Source: Micromonospora sp. MW-13 | GTDB lineage: Bacteria; Actinomycetota; Actinomycetes; Mycobacteriales; Micromonosporaceae | Direction: 5' to 3' | Length of the DNA stretch: 64,000 nucleotides | NCBI RefSeq assembly: GCF_003434305.1 | Contig: NZ_QKKX01000038.1 | Span: 1-64,000 of the forward strand | Part shown: piece after piece, positions 45,527 through 54,540 of the stretch | Layout of the letters: every line of letters begins with the position of its first letter | Position numbering within the stretch: position 1 is the first letter of the stretch | Notes under the pieces: model-generated | The model's database searches: none | Told to the model about the DNA's origin: nothing | Seen by the model: only the letters and a program-made list of their open reading frames with translations | Program-made: the position numbers and the translations under genes

Positions 45527-46315
45527 ATGTCAATGTCGCTGGCACCCCACCCGGCAGCCGGGGCGACCCCCCTGCCCGGCGCCCGCCCCGGCCGCGACCC
45601 CGAACGGGCGATCAAACGCGGCCCGCGCCGCCTGTCCGCCGAGGTGGTGGCGGCGACCCAGCGCGACCGACTGTTCGACGGGCTCGTCCACGAGGTGGCG
45701 GCCAGGGGCTACGACAACGCCCGGGTCACCGACATCTGCCACGCGGCCGGGGTGACCCGCCCCGCCTTCTACGCCCTCTTCGCCGGCAAGGAGGACGCCT
45801 TCCTGGCCACCTACCGGCACGGCACCGCCGTCCTGCTGCGCCTGATGGACGACGCCTACGCCGCCGCCGGGCCGGACTGGGCGGGCGCCGCCCGGGCCAC
45901 CCTGCGGACCCTGCTGGAGGTGCTGGCCAGCGTGCCCGCGTTCGCCCGGATGGCGCTGGTGGAGATCGACGCCGCCGGCCCGGCCGCCCGGGGCGAGCGG
46001 GACCTGCTGCTGGCGGAGTTCCACCGGTTCTTCCGCCCACCCCGCCCCCGCTCGCCGCTGACCGAAAAGGACGACGAACTGCTGGTCACCGCCGTGGTCG
46101 GCGGCATCCACACCACCGTCCGACAGCGGGTCGCCCAGGGGCGCACAGCGGAACTGCCCCAGCTCCTGCCGGCGCTGACGTACGCCATGACCGCGCCGTT
46201 CCTCGGCCCGGCCGCCGGCGGGCGGGCCGCCCGGACCGCCGGCGCGGACGCCAGCCCCGGCGTCACCGCCCCCTGCGCCGCCGACCCGGTCCGCCCGCCC
46301 CGCCGGGACGCCTGA
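45527..46315 (+). CDS. TetR-family transcriptional regulator
   Basis: About 262 residues. The TetR helix-turn-helix is at about 60-95 (ARGYDNARVTDICHAAGVTRPAFYALFAGKEDAFLATY), followed by an all-helical ligand domain and a proline/alanine-rich tail. Two ATGs (45527, 45533) are possible; AGAGAGG serves either. It is followed after 230 bases by the DUF6230/DUF6114 pair and is divergent from the secreted-protein gene, so it may control the whole module. Confidence 0.85.
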   Translation: MSMSLAPHPAAGATPLPGARPGRDPERAIKRGPRRLSAEVVAATQRDRLFDGLVHEVAARGYDNARVTDICHAAGVTRPAFYALFAGKEDAFLATYRHGTAVLLRLMDDAYAAAGPDWAGAARATLRTLLEVLASVPAFARMALVEIDAAGPAARGERDLLLAEFHRFFRPPRPRSPLTEKDDELLVTAVVGGIHTTVRQRVAQGRTAELPQLLPALTYAMTAPFLGPAAGGRAARTAGADASPGVTAPCAADPVRPPRRDA

Positions 46316-46335
46316 CCGATCCGCCGACCACGATC

Positions 46336-46354
46336 AGAAACCGCTGCGGTTTCT
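46336..46354. terminator. Palindrome after the TetR gene (terminator or operator)
   Basis: AGAAACCGC and its exact complement are separated by one T, 21 bases after the TetR stop and 50 bases before the DUF6230 promoter. Position fits a terminator, and the AT-rich arms would also suit an operator. Confidence 0.45.
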
Positions 46355-46403
46355 CACTATTGGCCGCATTTCGCAGATCGACCGATTCCCCCGGTCGTCA
46401 ATC

Positions 46404-46432
46404 TTGACCGCCCCTTTACCCGGCGGTAACTT
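46404..46432 (+). promoter_or_regulatory. Sigma-70-type promoter of the DUF6230 gene
   Basis: TTGACC, exactly 17 bases, then TAACTT. The predicted start of transcription near 46439 leaves a leader of about 105 bases before the ATG at 46545. Confidence 0.6.
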
Positions 46433-46544
46433 CGCGGTGCAGCGACCCGAACAGCACAACGCGCAGCCAATTCAGATCATCCCCATGATCCGCGGTGCGT
46501 TCTTCGCATTGTCGCGGACGAATCGATCTCGAAGAGGAGCCGTC

Positions 46545-47174
46545 ATGTCGGACGACACCGTACCCATCGAGCCGGTCCCGCCCCAGGGCGGCGTGCGCTG
46601 GCGGCGGTTCGCGGCCAGCCTGGCCGTCGTCGGCGCCGGTGCCGCCGGCATGGTGGTGCTGACCGCCCAGGGGGTGCTCGGCGCGCAGTTCGCGATCTCC
46701 GGAATGCCCTTCGTGGTCACGGCCGACAAGCTGAGCGGGACCGGGTTCGAGCAGTTCGCCACCCTCGACCAGATGATCGAGGACAGCCCCAACGAGGGCG
46801 ACACGGGCGGCCAGATCGTCGTGATCGTCTCAGCGGTCGACAGGGCCGAACTCACCAACCTGTGCCAGAGCATCAACCTCGGCGGCATGTACATGAAGCT
46901 CACCGCCGGCAACGACGGCAAGCCGGTCAGCGCCCGCACCCTGGTCGTGGACTCGGACGAGCTCTCCGGCAACGCCTCGTTCAAAAAGATCGACATCGGC
47001 CAGGACGCCAGCACGCTGGACCAGGTGCCCGGGGTGCGGGGCAACCCGGGAGTCTTCGGCCAGCAGGCCGACACGGTGACCATCACCGACCTGCGGCAGA
47101 ACAACTACGCCACCACGGCGGCGGTCTTCACCCTGCCGAACCTGCGGATGCGGTTCACCTCCGAAGGGTGCTGA
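46545..47174 (+). CDS. DUF6230 family membrane-anchored protein
   Basis: 209 residues. A basic segment (RWRRF) precedes one membrane anchor at about 22-45 (LAVVGAGAAGMVVLTAQGVLGAQF). The rest is an extracytoplasmic domain with FVVTADKLSGTGFEQF, LCQSINLGGMYMKLTAG and a final EGC. It matches the DUF6230 family, whose function is unknown. ATG follows AGAGGAG; the DUF6114 gene begins one base after its stop. Confidence 0.82.
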   Translation: MSDDTVPIEPVPPQGGVRWRRFAASLAVVGAGAAGMVVLTAQGVLGAQFAISGMPFVVTADKLSGTGFEQFATLDQMIEDSPNEGDTGGQIVVIVSAVDRAELTNLCQSINLGGMYMKLTAGNDGKPVSARTLVVDSDELSGNASFKKIDIGQDASTLDQVPGVRGNPGVFGQQADTVTITDLRQNNYATTAAVFTLPNLRMRFTSEGC

Positions 47175-47175
47175 G

Positions 47176-47694
47176 ATGGCCGACGGGGACGCCCCGGCAC
47201 ACGCCGGCCGGGCGACGGGGCCACCGGCGCGGCTGACCGGCGCGGGGCCGGGGGCGACGCGGCGGCGGTGGCGGGCCTGGCGGCGCAGCCGCCCCTTCTG
47301 GGGCGGGCTGCTGGTCGCCCTCGGCGGCGCCGAGATCCTGGTGACCCTGCGCGCCCCGCTGCCGGTGATCCTGCACATCGGGCCCCAGGGGCTGGCCGGC
47401 TACCTCGGGCCGGTCATCCTGCTGCTGTGCGGCGTGCTGCTGGTGGCCCACCCGCCCCAGCGGGTCTTCTACGCGCTGGTCTCCCTGGTGCTCGCCCTGG
47501 TCTCCTGGCTGACCTCCAACCTGGGCGGGTTCTTCGTCGGGATGCTGCTCGCGCTGGTGGGCGGCTGCCTGGCGTTCGCCTGGACCCCGGTCAGGAAGCC
47601 CCGCCCCGGCACCGCCCCGGCGACCCACCCCACCACGCCGCTGCCCGCCCCCGTGGCCGACGGGCGGCACCGGCGGGAGGTCGACCAGACGTAG
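47176..47694 (+). CDS. DUF6114 family integral membrane protein
   Basis: 172 residues with four membrane segments: FWGGLLVALGGAEILVTL, LAGYLGPVILLLCGVLLVA, VFYALVSLVLALVSWL and GFFVGMLLALVGGCLAFAW. A polar 35-residue N-terminus and a Pro/Thr-rich cytosolic tail flank them. It is the usual partner of DUF6230 proteins in actinomycetes; function unknown. Its start is one base after the preceding stop. Confidence 0.82.
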   Translation: MADGDAPAHAGRATGPPARLTGAGPGATRRRWRAWRRSRPFWGGLLVALGGAEILVTLRAPLPVILHIGPQGLAGYLGPVILLLCGVLLVAHPPQRVFYALVSLVLALVSWLTSNLGGFFVGMLLALVGGCLAFAWTPVRKPRPGTAPATHPTTPLPAPVADGRHRREVDQT

Positions 47695-47847
47695 TCGCGC
47701 CGCCGGGCGGCCGGCAGAACACCGGCGAGCGGGCCGGCCGGGACGGCTTTCCCGGGGACGCCGACCCCCGCGCCGTCCGGTGCGTAACCTGTGCCCTGAT
47801 CGGGGTGGCCCTGCGGAACAGACCGGCCCCGCCGGGACGGGAGAAGC

Positions 47848-48807
47848 ATGACCGACGTGCCCACACCAGGACGGGAGCCGTACGTACTGGGCCTGGTGGC
47901 TCATCCGCGCAACGACGTCAGCGAGTCGGTCGCCACGGTGACGCGGGCCGCCGCGCGTCACGGCTCACCCGTCGTGGCCCGCCCGAGCGACGCCGCCCGG
48001 CTGGGCGACGGCGTGCTGGCCATGGACGACCACGAGTTCGTCGAACGCGTCGACGCCGTGATCAGCCTCGGCGGGGACGGCACCATGCTCGGCGCCATGC
48101 GCCTGATGGCGGGGCGGCAGACCCCCGTGCTCGGCGTCAACCACGGCAACCTCGGGTTCCTCATCGAGGTCTCCCCGGCGCAACTGCCCGCGGCACTCGA
48201 CGAGATGGTCAACGGCCGGTTCAGCCTCGAACCACACTGCTGCCTGGAGGTCGAGGGCGACGCGGGACCGACGACCGCGTTCAACGACATCGTGCTCGCC
48301 GGCGAACACCCGGGGACGACGGCGAACCTGGACTTGGAGATCAACGACGTCCGCCACGGCTACTACCGCTGCGACGCGGTGGTCGCGTGCACACCCACCG
48401 GTTCGACCGCCTACAACTACGCCGCCGGGGGCCCGATCATCTCCCCGTCGACCCCCGCGATCGGGCTGACCCCGGTCGCGCCCATGTCGGGCATCAGCCG
48501 CACCATCGTCCTCGGCGGCGAGGACGTCGTCACGCTCCGCAACCCCTCCGAGCGGGCGGCCCTGCGGATGTCCCTCGACGGCGCGGCCGTCCGCCGGGTC
48601 GAGCCCCGGGGCCACGTGACCCTGCGGCTGCGGCCGGACGTCGTCAACGTGGTCCGGTTCGACCCCGCCGCCCTCGGCCAGCGCAACCGCGTCAAGCTCA
48701 GCCTCCTCGACCTTCCACTGCGCCCGGACCAACTGCTCGAACTCGTGCCCGAGCACCTGCGCGAGCGGGCCAGGCAGCTACGGCGCGAGGGAACTCTCCT
48801 GAGCTAA
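47848..48807 (+). CDS. nadK: NAD kinase
   Basis: 319 residues that phosphorylate NAD to NADP with ATP or polyphosphate. The GGDGT motif is at 75-79, NHGNLGFLIEVSP near 105, the second conserved motif CTPTGSTAYNYAAGGPI near 180, and PISGISRTIVL-like block near 215. Length is typical. ATG follows GGGACGGGAGAAGC. It is convergent with murD2, with 17 bases between the stops. A genome usually holds another NAD kinase; whether this is the only one cannot be seen here. Confidence 0.92.
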   Translation: MTDVPTPGREPYVLGLVAHPRNDVSESVATVTRAAARHGSPVVARPSDAARLGDGVLAMDDHEFVERVDAVISLGGDGTMLGAMRLMAGRQTPVLGVNHGNLGFLIEVSPAQLPAALDEMVNGRFSLEPHCCLEVEGDAGPTTAFNDIVLAGEHPGTTANLDLEINDVRHGYYRCDAVVACTPTGSTAYNYAAGGPIISPSTPAIGLTPVAPMSGISRTIVLGGEDVVTLRNPSERAALRMSLDGAAVRRVEPRGHVTLRLRPDVVNVVRFDPAALGQRNRVKLSLLDLPLRPDQLLELVPEHLRERARQLRREGTLLS

Positions 48808-48824
48808 CCGGCGGCGGGGGTGGA

Positions 48825-50174
48825 CTACCCGGCGGCGGTGTCCCGGACCGCCTCGGCGAAGACCTCGGAGCGGTGCTCGAAGTTGCGGAACCGCCCGTAG
48901 CTGGGCGCGGCCGGGGAGAGCAGCACCACCCCGTCGGCCGGGGTCAGCTCCCGGGCCCGGCGCACGGCGGCGACCAGGTCCTCGACCACCTCGGTACGCA
49001 CCTGCGGCAGCCCGGCGAGGGCGCCCACGATCCGCTCCCCGCTGTCCGGGATGCCGAGCACGGTCAGCTCCCGCTCGGCCAGGTGATCGCGCAGCGGCGT
49101 GTAGTCCAGCCCCCGGTCGGTGCCCCCGACGATCACCGTCAACGGCCGCCCCTCGTACGCGTCGATCGCGTGCATCGCCGCGTACGGGCTGGTGGCCAGG
49201 GTGTCGTCGACGAAGGTCAACCCGGACGGGTCGGCGATCTCGGTGAGCCGGTGGGCCAGCCCCTGGAACCCGGCGACCGCCACCGCGAGGGTGTCCTTGC
49301 GGGCCACCACGTCCACGCCGAGGGCGTCGAGCACGGCCAGGGCGACGCACAGGTTGCCCTCGTTGTGCCGGCCCACCAGGGGCAGCACGGCGCGCGGGAA
49401 CAGCGGCCGGTCGGCGAGGTGGAACCAGGGCGCGCCGTCCGGGCCGGGGGCCACCTGGGTGGTGTCCGGGGAGCCCGCCCGCACGGCCGGCCGGTCGCCC
49501 AGCTCGGCGAGGAGCCGCGGGTCGGCGCCGTTGACCACCACGGTCTCCGGGCCGTGCGCCAGCAGGTTGAGCTTGTCCCGGTAGTACTCCCGCTCGCCGC
49601 CGTGCGCGTCCAGGTGCTCGGGGAAGAGCGCGGTGACCACCGCCACCCGGGGCGAGTCGGTCAGGTCGGTGCACTGGTAGCTGGACAGCTCCAGCACGTA
49701 CCGGTCGGCCTCGGGCAGGTCGAGCAGCGGCACCCCGATGTTGCCGCCGAAGACGTTCGGCCGGTCGACCGCGGTGAGCAGGTGGCTGATCAGGCTGGAC
49801 GTGGTGGACTTGCCCTTGCTGCCGGTCACCCCGACGGTGCGCCGGGCGTGGTCGGCCATCCACAGTGCGCTGCCCTGGGTGACGGTGGCCCCCCGGCGGC
49901 GCAGCTCGACCATCCACGGGTGGGTGTTCGGCACCCCGGGCGAGCGGACCACCACGTCGGCGGCGGCCAGCCGGGCGAAGCCCTCCTCGCCGGTGACCAG
50001 CGGGGCCGCCTCGGCCAGCGGGCCGTCCCACGGCAGGGCGAGGAAGTTGGCGCTGTCGTCCACGGCGACCAGGCCGGCCGGGCCGTGCGCGGCGATCGCG
50101 GTCACCGCCGCCCGGCCCTCCCGACCGGTCCCCCAGACGGCGACGGTACGTCCGCGCAGGTCAGACAGTCGCAC
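48825..50174 (-). CDS. murD2: UDP-N-acetylmuramoyl-L-alanine--L-glutamate ligase, MurD2
   Basis: 449-residue Mur ligase. An N-terminal Rossmann part (VAVWGTGREGRAAV) is followed by ATP-binding GVTGSKGKSTT at 115-125, NVFGGNIGVPLL, LELSSYQCTDL, FPEHLDAHGGEREYYRDKLNL and the C-terminal FVDDTLATSP. Beside murL it fits MurD2, known from Xanthomonas to add L-glutamate instead of D-glutamate to UDP-MurNAc-L-Ala. The GTG start follows GAGGAG. The SYQ and HLDAHG blocks are as in classical MurD, so substrate choice is inferred from the murL neighbour. Confidence 0.87.
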   Translation of the reverse strand: MRLSDLRGRTVAVWGTGREGRAAVTAIAAHGPAGLVAVDDSANFLALPWDGPLAEAAPLVTGEEGFARLAAADVVVRSPGVPNTHPWMVELRRRGATVTQGSALWMADHARRTVGVTGSKGKSTTSSLISHLLTAVDRPNVFGGNIGVPLLDLPEADRYVLELSSYQCTDLTDSPRVAVVTALFPEHLDAHGGEREYYRDKLNLLAHGPETVVVNGADPRLLAELGDRPAVRAGSPDTTQVAPGPDGAPWFHLADRPLFPRAVLPLVGRHNEGNLCVALAVLDALGVDVVARKDTLAVAVAGFQGLAHRLTEIADPSGLTFVDDTLATSPYAAMHAIDAYEGRPLTVIVGGTDRGLDYTPLRDHLAERELTVLGIPDSGERIVGALAGLPQVRTEVVEDLVAAVRRARELTPADGVVLLSPAAPSYGRFRNFEHRSEVFAEAVRDTAAG

Positions 50175-50250
50175 AGGTGTTCTCCTCGGGCTGGGGGTCG
50201 GTCGGCGGCCCGGTCCGGCGCAGCCGGACACGGCCGGACGAACCAGGGCC

Positions 50251-50256
50251 TAGTAT
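50251..50256 (+). promoter_or_regulatory. -10 box of a probably leaderless murL promoter
   Basis: TAGTAT lies six bases before the GTG at 50262, with no ribosome binding site between, the standard spacing for a leaderless mRNA in actinomycetes. Confidence 0.5.
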
Positions 50257-50261
50257 GGCGT

Positions 50262-51611
50262 GTGCCCAACGAGCAGCTCCGGCGGATGGACGCCTTCACC
50301 TTCCCGTCCTACTCGATCGACCTCGCCACCGGCGAGGCGTTGTTCGACTACGCTCTGACCGGTCCGCGCGGCGAGCAGCGGTTCACCGAAGTGATCACCC
50401 TGCCGCTGCCGGCCGAACCGCCCTCGGACGAGACGGTGGCCACCCTGGGGCGCGTCCTGGAGCTGCTGCACGTCGTCGCCGGGGTCAGCTACTACAAGGC
50501 CGCCGCGCCGCCCCGGCTGGTGCTGCCGGCGCCGCTCGGCCCGGCCGCCGCCGAGCTGGTCACCGCCGTCTACACCAAGGGCCTCGCCGAGTACGCGTAC
50601 CGCAACCAGCTCCCGCACGTGCTGGAGCTGGCCCCGGAGGTCCCGCCGGGCTCGGTGTCACCCGCCCGCGAGTACGACAACTCCGACCTGCGCCCGCTGT
50701 CAGCCGTCGGCGGCGGCAAGGACTCCATCGTCAGCCTGGAGGCGCTGCGCCGGGCCGGCCTCGACCCGGTGCCGTTCTCGGTGAACCCGAACCACGTCAT
50801 CGTCTCGGTCAACGAGGCGTCCGGGCTGGCCCCCCTGGCCGCCCGGCGGCGGCTCGACCCGGTGCTGTTCGACCTCAACGCGGCCGGCGCACGCAACGGC
50901 CACATCCCGGTCACCGCGATCAACTCGCTGATCGCGGTCGCCACGGCGGTGCTCAACGGCCTCGGCCCGGTGGTGATGTCCAACGAGCGGTCCGCGTCCG
51001 ACCCGAACCTGGTCTGGAACGGGCACGAGATCAACCACCAGTGGTCCAAGGGGGTCGAGGCGGAGGCGCTGCTGCGGGCGGCGCTGGCCGAGCACGCGGG
51101 GCTCACCGAGCCGTACTTCTCGCTGCTGCGGTCACTGTCCGAGCTGCACATCGCCCGGCTGTTCGCCGCGATCGACCGGTACGACGACGTGGTGACGAGC
51201 TGCAACGCCGCGTTCAAGCTGCGCGACGCGAGCGAGCGGTGGTGCCGCGACTGCCCGAAGTGCCGGTTCGTCTTCCTGGCCATGGCGCCGTTCATGCCGC
51301 GCGAGCGGATCATCCACATCTTCGGCGGGGACCTGCTGGCCGACGAGGCCCAGATCCCCGGGTACCGGGAGCTGCTGGGCGTGGACGGGCACAAGCCGTT
51401 CGAGTGCGTCGGCGAGGTCGAGGAGTCGGTGGTGGCGCTCAGCCTGCTGGCCGAGCAGGACCAGTGGCGCGCCGCCCCGGTGGTCCGCGCCCTGGTCGAC
51501 GCGGTCCCGGAGACCGCCTGGTCGGCGGCGGCCAACTCGGACGTCTTCACTCCCGGCGGCCCCAACCACATCCCCCCGCCCTACGCCAAGTCCCTAACCG
51601 CGCTAACCTGA
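50262..51611 (+). CDS. murL: UDP-MurNAc-L-Ala-L-Glu epimerase, MurL
   Basis: 449 residues. The central PP-loop-like SAVGGGKDSIVSLEALRRAG (residues 147-166) would bind ATP. It is followed by FSVNPNHVIVSVNEASG, NGHIPVTAINSLIAV, SNERSASDPNLVWNG, and a Cys cluster WCRDCPKCRFVFLAM near 327-341. This is the pattern of MurL, which epimerises the L-Glu residue of the MurD2 product to D-Glu and so replaces the need for glutamate racemase. The gene is divergent from murD2, 87 bases apart. An ATG at 50286 is an alternative start, but the -10 box favours GTG 50262. Confidence 0.88.
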   Translation: MPNEQLRRMDAFTFPSYSIDLATGEALFDYALTGPRGEQRFTEVITLPLPAEPPSDETVATLGRVLELLHVVAGVSYYKAAAPPRLVLPAPLGPAAAELVTAVYTKGLAEYAYRNQLPHVLELAPEVPPGSVSPAREYDNSDLRPLSAVGGGKDSIVSLEALRRAGLDPVPFSVNPNHVIVSVNEASGLAPLAARRRLDPVLFDLNAAGARNGHIPVTAINSLIAVATAVLNGLGPVVMSNERSASDPNLVWNGHEINHQWSKGVEAEALLRAALAEHAGLTEPYFSLLRSLSELHIARLFAAIDRYDDVVTSCNAAFKLRDASERWCRDCPKCRFVFLAMAPFMPRERIIHIFGGDLLADEAQIPGYRELLGVDGHKPFECVGEVEESVVALSLLAEQDQWRAAPVVRALVDAVPETAWSAAANSDVFTPGGPNHIPPPYAKSLTALT

Positions 51612-51646
51612 CCCACCCCAACCCCCGGGCCCCGGCCCCTGGCGGG

Positions 51647-53506
51647 TCAGGGGGTGCGGACGGCGTCCAGGGCGAGCAGGGCGACGTGCAGCGAGAGGCA
51701 TGCCTCCACGGAGTCGAGGTCGACGTCGAGGACGCGGGCGATGCGGGCCAGCCGCTCGTAGAAGGCGGGCCGGGACAGGTGCGCCGCGGCGGCCCCGGCC
51801 GACTTGTTCCGGCCCTGCTCCAGGTACGCCCGCAGGGTGCCGAGCAACTGCTCCCGGGGGTGCCGGGCGTCGTACGCCAGCAGGGCGCCCAGCTCACGCT
51901 CCACGAACGTCTGCAACCGCGGCTCGTCCCGCAGCAGGTGCAGCAGACCGGCCAGCCCGACGTGCGGCAGCCGGTAGATCGGCAGGTCCCGGCGGTCCCG
52001 GCGGGCCGCGTCGGCGACCTGCCGCGCCTCGACCAGCGAGCGACGGGCCTCCCGCAGGCTGCCCACCCCGGACCCGGCGGCGACGATCACCGCAGCCGGG
52101 CCGGCCGCGGTCCGGGCCGCCGGAGTCGGGCCGGGCCACGCCGGGGCGGGGGGACCTCCCGACCGGCCGGACCCGCCACCGGCGGCGCTGCGGGCCGGCG
52201 CGGAGTCGGGCGGCCGGGGCGGGCCGGCGTCCACCCGGTTGCGCCGCAGCGCGGCGGCGAACGCGTTCAGCGCCCGCTCCTCGGCCGCCGGGTCGGGCAG
52301 GGCCAGCAGCACGCCGACGGCCTGGTCGTCGACGGCGCTGCTCAGCCCGGTCAGCTTCGCCTCGCGCAGGGCCTGCCCGACCGCCTCGGACAGGTCCCGC
52401 AGCCGGGCCGGGCCGGCCTCCGGGTCGACCGGGCCGGGCTCGCCCGGCGCGCCCCCTTCGGCGGCCGGCTCGTCGGCCCGGTACCGCACCACCACGCCGA
52501 CCAGGTGCCGGCGTTCCAGCGCCACCCCGAGCGCCCGGGCCCGCAGGGCCACCTCGTCGACCGGGCGGGAGTGGTCCAGCAGGGCGGTGAGCAGGGTCCG
52601 GTGGATCTGCCGCTCCAGCCCCTCGGCGTCGCGCCGGATCAGCCGGCCCAGCGCGAGCGCGGAGGCGGCCCGCTCGACGAGGATGGTCAGCCGGGTCGGC
52701 AGCGCGCCCGGCGGCGGGGCGGGGTGCCCCGGGTCCGGGTCCGACACCCCGTCGGGGACCGGCGTGGGGGTGGCCAGCTCGCCGCCGCCGGGCCAGCGCA
52801 GCAGCAGCCGACCCCAGTCCTGCCCCCGGGCCCCGACGGTGGTCACCAGCCAGCCGCTGTCCGGGTCGTACGCGGTGCGCCCGGCCGGGCTGATCCGCCG
52901 CGAGTGCTGCTCCCAGCCGTCCAGCAGCAGCTCGGCGCTCTCCCCCGCCGGGTCGTACGCGAGCACCTGGCGGGACAGGTTCTCCAGCACCACCGGGCAG
53001 CCGGACAGCTCGGCGGCCTGCCGGACCACCTCCGCCGGGCCGGCGCCCTCGACCGACAGCTCGGTGAACCGCTGGTGGATCTCCTCGGTCGCCCGCAGCT
53101 CGGTGAGCTGGGCGTCGACGATCAGCGCGTGCACGGCCTCGGTCACCCGGACGAACGGGGTGGCCCGGCGCAGCTCCACCAGCGGCAGACCGCGCCGCTC
53201 GGCGGCGGCGGCCATCACCCGGGGCACGCCGCTGACGTACCGGCGGCCCAGCTCGACCACCAGACCGGAGACCCCGACGTCGGCCAGCGCGCCGATGAAC
53301 GCGCGCAGGCCGACGTCGTCGGCGGGCAGCCCGATGCCGGTGGTGAGCACCAACTCGCCGCCGCGCAGCAGGGTGGCGATGTCCGGCACCTCGGCCACGT
53401 GCACCCAGCGCACCGGCCGGTCCAGGCCGGCCTCCCCGGCGACCAGGCGGGGCGCGCCATGGCGGACCGGGTCCAGCGCGAGGACCTCACGGACGGTAGG
53501 AAACAC
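51647..53506 (-). CDS. PucR-family transcriptional regulator
   Basis: About 619 residues. The N-terminal PucR domain (FPTVREVLAL, WVHVAEVPDIATLLRGGELVLTTG) would bind an effector. The middle is a degenerate cyclase-like region with a long Pro/Gly-rich insertion near residues 430-470. The C-terminal HTH_30 helix reads LLGTLRAYLEQGRNKSAGAAAAHLSRPAFYERLARI. Relatives control purine, polyamine or amino acid breakdown. The GTG at 53506 lies seven bases after TAGCGT, again suggesting leaderless translation; GTG 53515 is three codons upstream. Confidence 0.87.
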   Translation of the reverse strand: MFPTVREVLALDPVRHGAPRLVAGEAGLDRPVRWVHVAEVPDIATLLRGGELVLTTGIGLPADDVGLRAFIGALADVGVSGLVVELGRRYVSGVPRVMAAAAERRGLPLVELRRATPFVRVTEAVHALIVDAQLTELRATEEIHQRFTELSVEGAGPAEVVRQAAELSGCPVVLENLSRQVLAYDPAGESAELLLDGWEQHSRRISPAGRTAYDPDSGWLVTTVGARGQDWGRLLLRWPGGGELATPTPVPDGVSDPDPGHPAPPPGALPTRLTILVERAASALALGRLIRRDAEGLERQIHRTLLTALLDHSRPVDEVALRARALGVALERRHLVGVVVRYRADEPAAEGGAPGEPGPVDPEAGPARLRDLSEAVGQALREAKLTGLSSAVDDQAVGVLLALPDPAAEERALNAFAAALRRNRVDAGPPRPPDSAPARSAAGGGSGRSGGPPAPAWPGPTPAARTAAGPAAVIVAAGSGVGSLREARRSLVEARQVADAARRDRRDLPIYRLPHVGLAGLLHLLRDEPRLQTFVERELGALLAYDARHPREQLLGTLRAYLEQGRNKSAGAAAAHLSRPAFYERLARIARVLDVDLDSVEACLSLHVALLALDAVRTP

Positions 53507-53557
53507 GGGCGACACGCTACCGTCCGTGACGTCAATTCCGCACCGGCCCGCGCCGGC

Positions 53558-53806
53558 TCAGTCTCGGGCCCGCGCCCAGTTGAGGCAGCGCTCGTGCAGG
53601 TTGACGACGCGTTCGGGGTTGAGCTGGACGAGCTGGGCACGGGCCTCGGCCATCAGCCCGCTCAGGTAGATCAGCAGGCCGGTGCGGTCGCCCCGGTACT
53701 CCACCAGCAGGCCGAGCCGGGCCGGCTGGCAGGGCCACTCCGCGCCGCAGTTGCGGCACCGCCAGAGCGGGCGCATCGGTACGTGCGGGATCATCCGGTG
53801 CGTCAT
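53558..53806 (-). CDS. Small protein with CxxC-type motif, unknown function
   Basis: 82 residues. LWRCRNCGAEWPCQPARLGLL near residues 14-34 holds three Cys in a zinc-ribbon-like arrangement, followed by a helical segment (LIYLSGLMAEARAQLVQL). Its ATG overlaps the stop of the next gene upstream (ATGA), so the two are coupled. The same Cys pattern recurs in that neighbour, pointing to duplication. Function unknown. Confidence 0.72.
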   Translation of the reverse strand: MTHRMIPHVPMRPLWRCRNCGAEWPCQPARLGLLVEYRGDRTGLLIYLSGLMAEARAQLVQLNPERVVNLHERCLNWARARD

Positions 53807-54084
53807 CGGCTCATCCGCAGGGCGATGGCGCGGGCCTCCTCGTGGCTCAGCGGCAGCCACCAGAGGAACCGCCGCACCACGTCGATCGGGTCGGGGCCGC
53901 CCGGCCGGCCGCGAAGGTCGCGGATCGCGGTGGTGATCAGGGTCGAGACCACCGGAAGCAGGTCGCGCGTCGCGAGGTTCGGCATCGCCCGCAGCTCGAG
54001 GCAGGGCCAGGGCTCCGCGCATCCCCGGCACCGCCAGTCGGGCGAGCCCGCCGCGTGGCCGGCGACCTGGACTGTCGTCGTCAC
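53803..54084 (-). CDS. Small CxxC-motif protein, paralogue of its neighbour
   Basis: About 93 residues from GTG 54084, with DWRCRGCAEPWPCLELRAMP near residues 15-34 aligning with the neighbour's Cys motif, then a helical tail containing FLWWLPLSHEEARAIA. GTG 54084 has AGAGG upstream, and that start makes the two paralogues begin at the same distance from the Cys motif. However, the frame is open and well biased back to ATG 54342, which would add an 86-residue Pro-rich N-terminus. Divergent from the XRE/DUF397 pair. Confidence 0.65.
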   Translation of the reverse strand: MTTTVQVAGHAAGSPDWRCRGCAEPWPCLELRAMPNLATRDLLPVVSTLITTAIRDLRGRPGGPDPIDVVRRFLWWLPLSHEEARAIALRMSR

Positions 54085-54540
54085 GAGAGACGGCCTCTGT
54101 TCGCCCGCCACTACGGGGTCAGACCCCCGCCATGCCCCGGGTTTCCGCGCCGCCATCGGCCGGCTCGGCGGGAGCGACGACTCCGGCGGGAGCGACGACT
54201 CCGGCGGCCGGCGCATCGGCTCCGGCGGGCGCATCAGCTCCCGGTGGCGCGCGCCCGGCACGCGTCTGGGCAGGACGGGCAGCACCGCGAACACCCGCTG
54301 GTACCAGGGAACACACACGTCGGCCTCCATCGGCAGGGACGGGCCGCACGGAAGCGGGGCGGCCCGGAGGGCAGGACCCGCCCGAGCCCTCTCTGGCGAC
54401 GGGCGGGTCCGCCTGCGTGACAGTCTGGTGAGTACGCGACTACCGTCGGAAAGCATTCAGCCCGGTCGTGGCCACACGTCGACGGCGGTGCGCCAAGCCG
54501 GATTCCCGAGTGGATCTCACGTGACCTTTGTGGAGGAACT
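54085..54540. other. Divergent region upstream of the XRE gene
   Basis: 456 bases. Contains an exact 18-base tandem duplication (unit GGCGGGAGCGACGACTCC) at 54167-54202. Part of it (54085-54342) may code for an extended N-terminus of the minus-strand Cys-motif protein. The 3' end carries the TGTGGAGGA ribosome site of the XRE gene. Confidence 0.45.
54167..54202. repeat. Two-copy 18-bp tandem repeat
   Basis: Two identical 18-base units, in phase with codons on both strands: on the minus strand they would read PESSLP twice. No mismatch between copies, so it is recent or selected. Confidence 0.75.
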
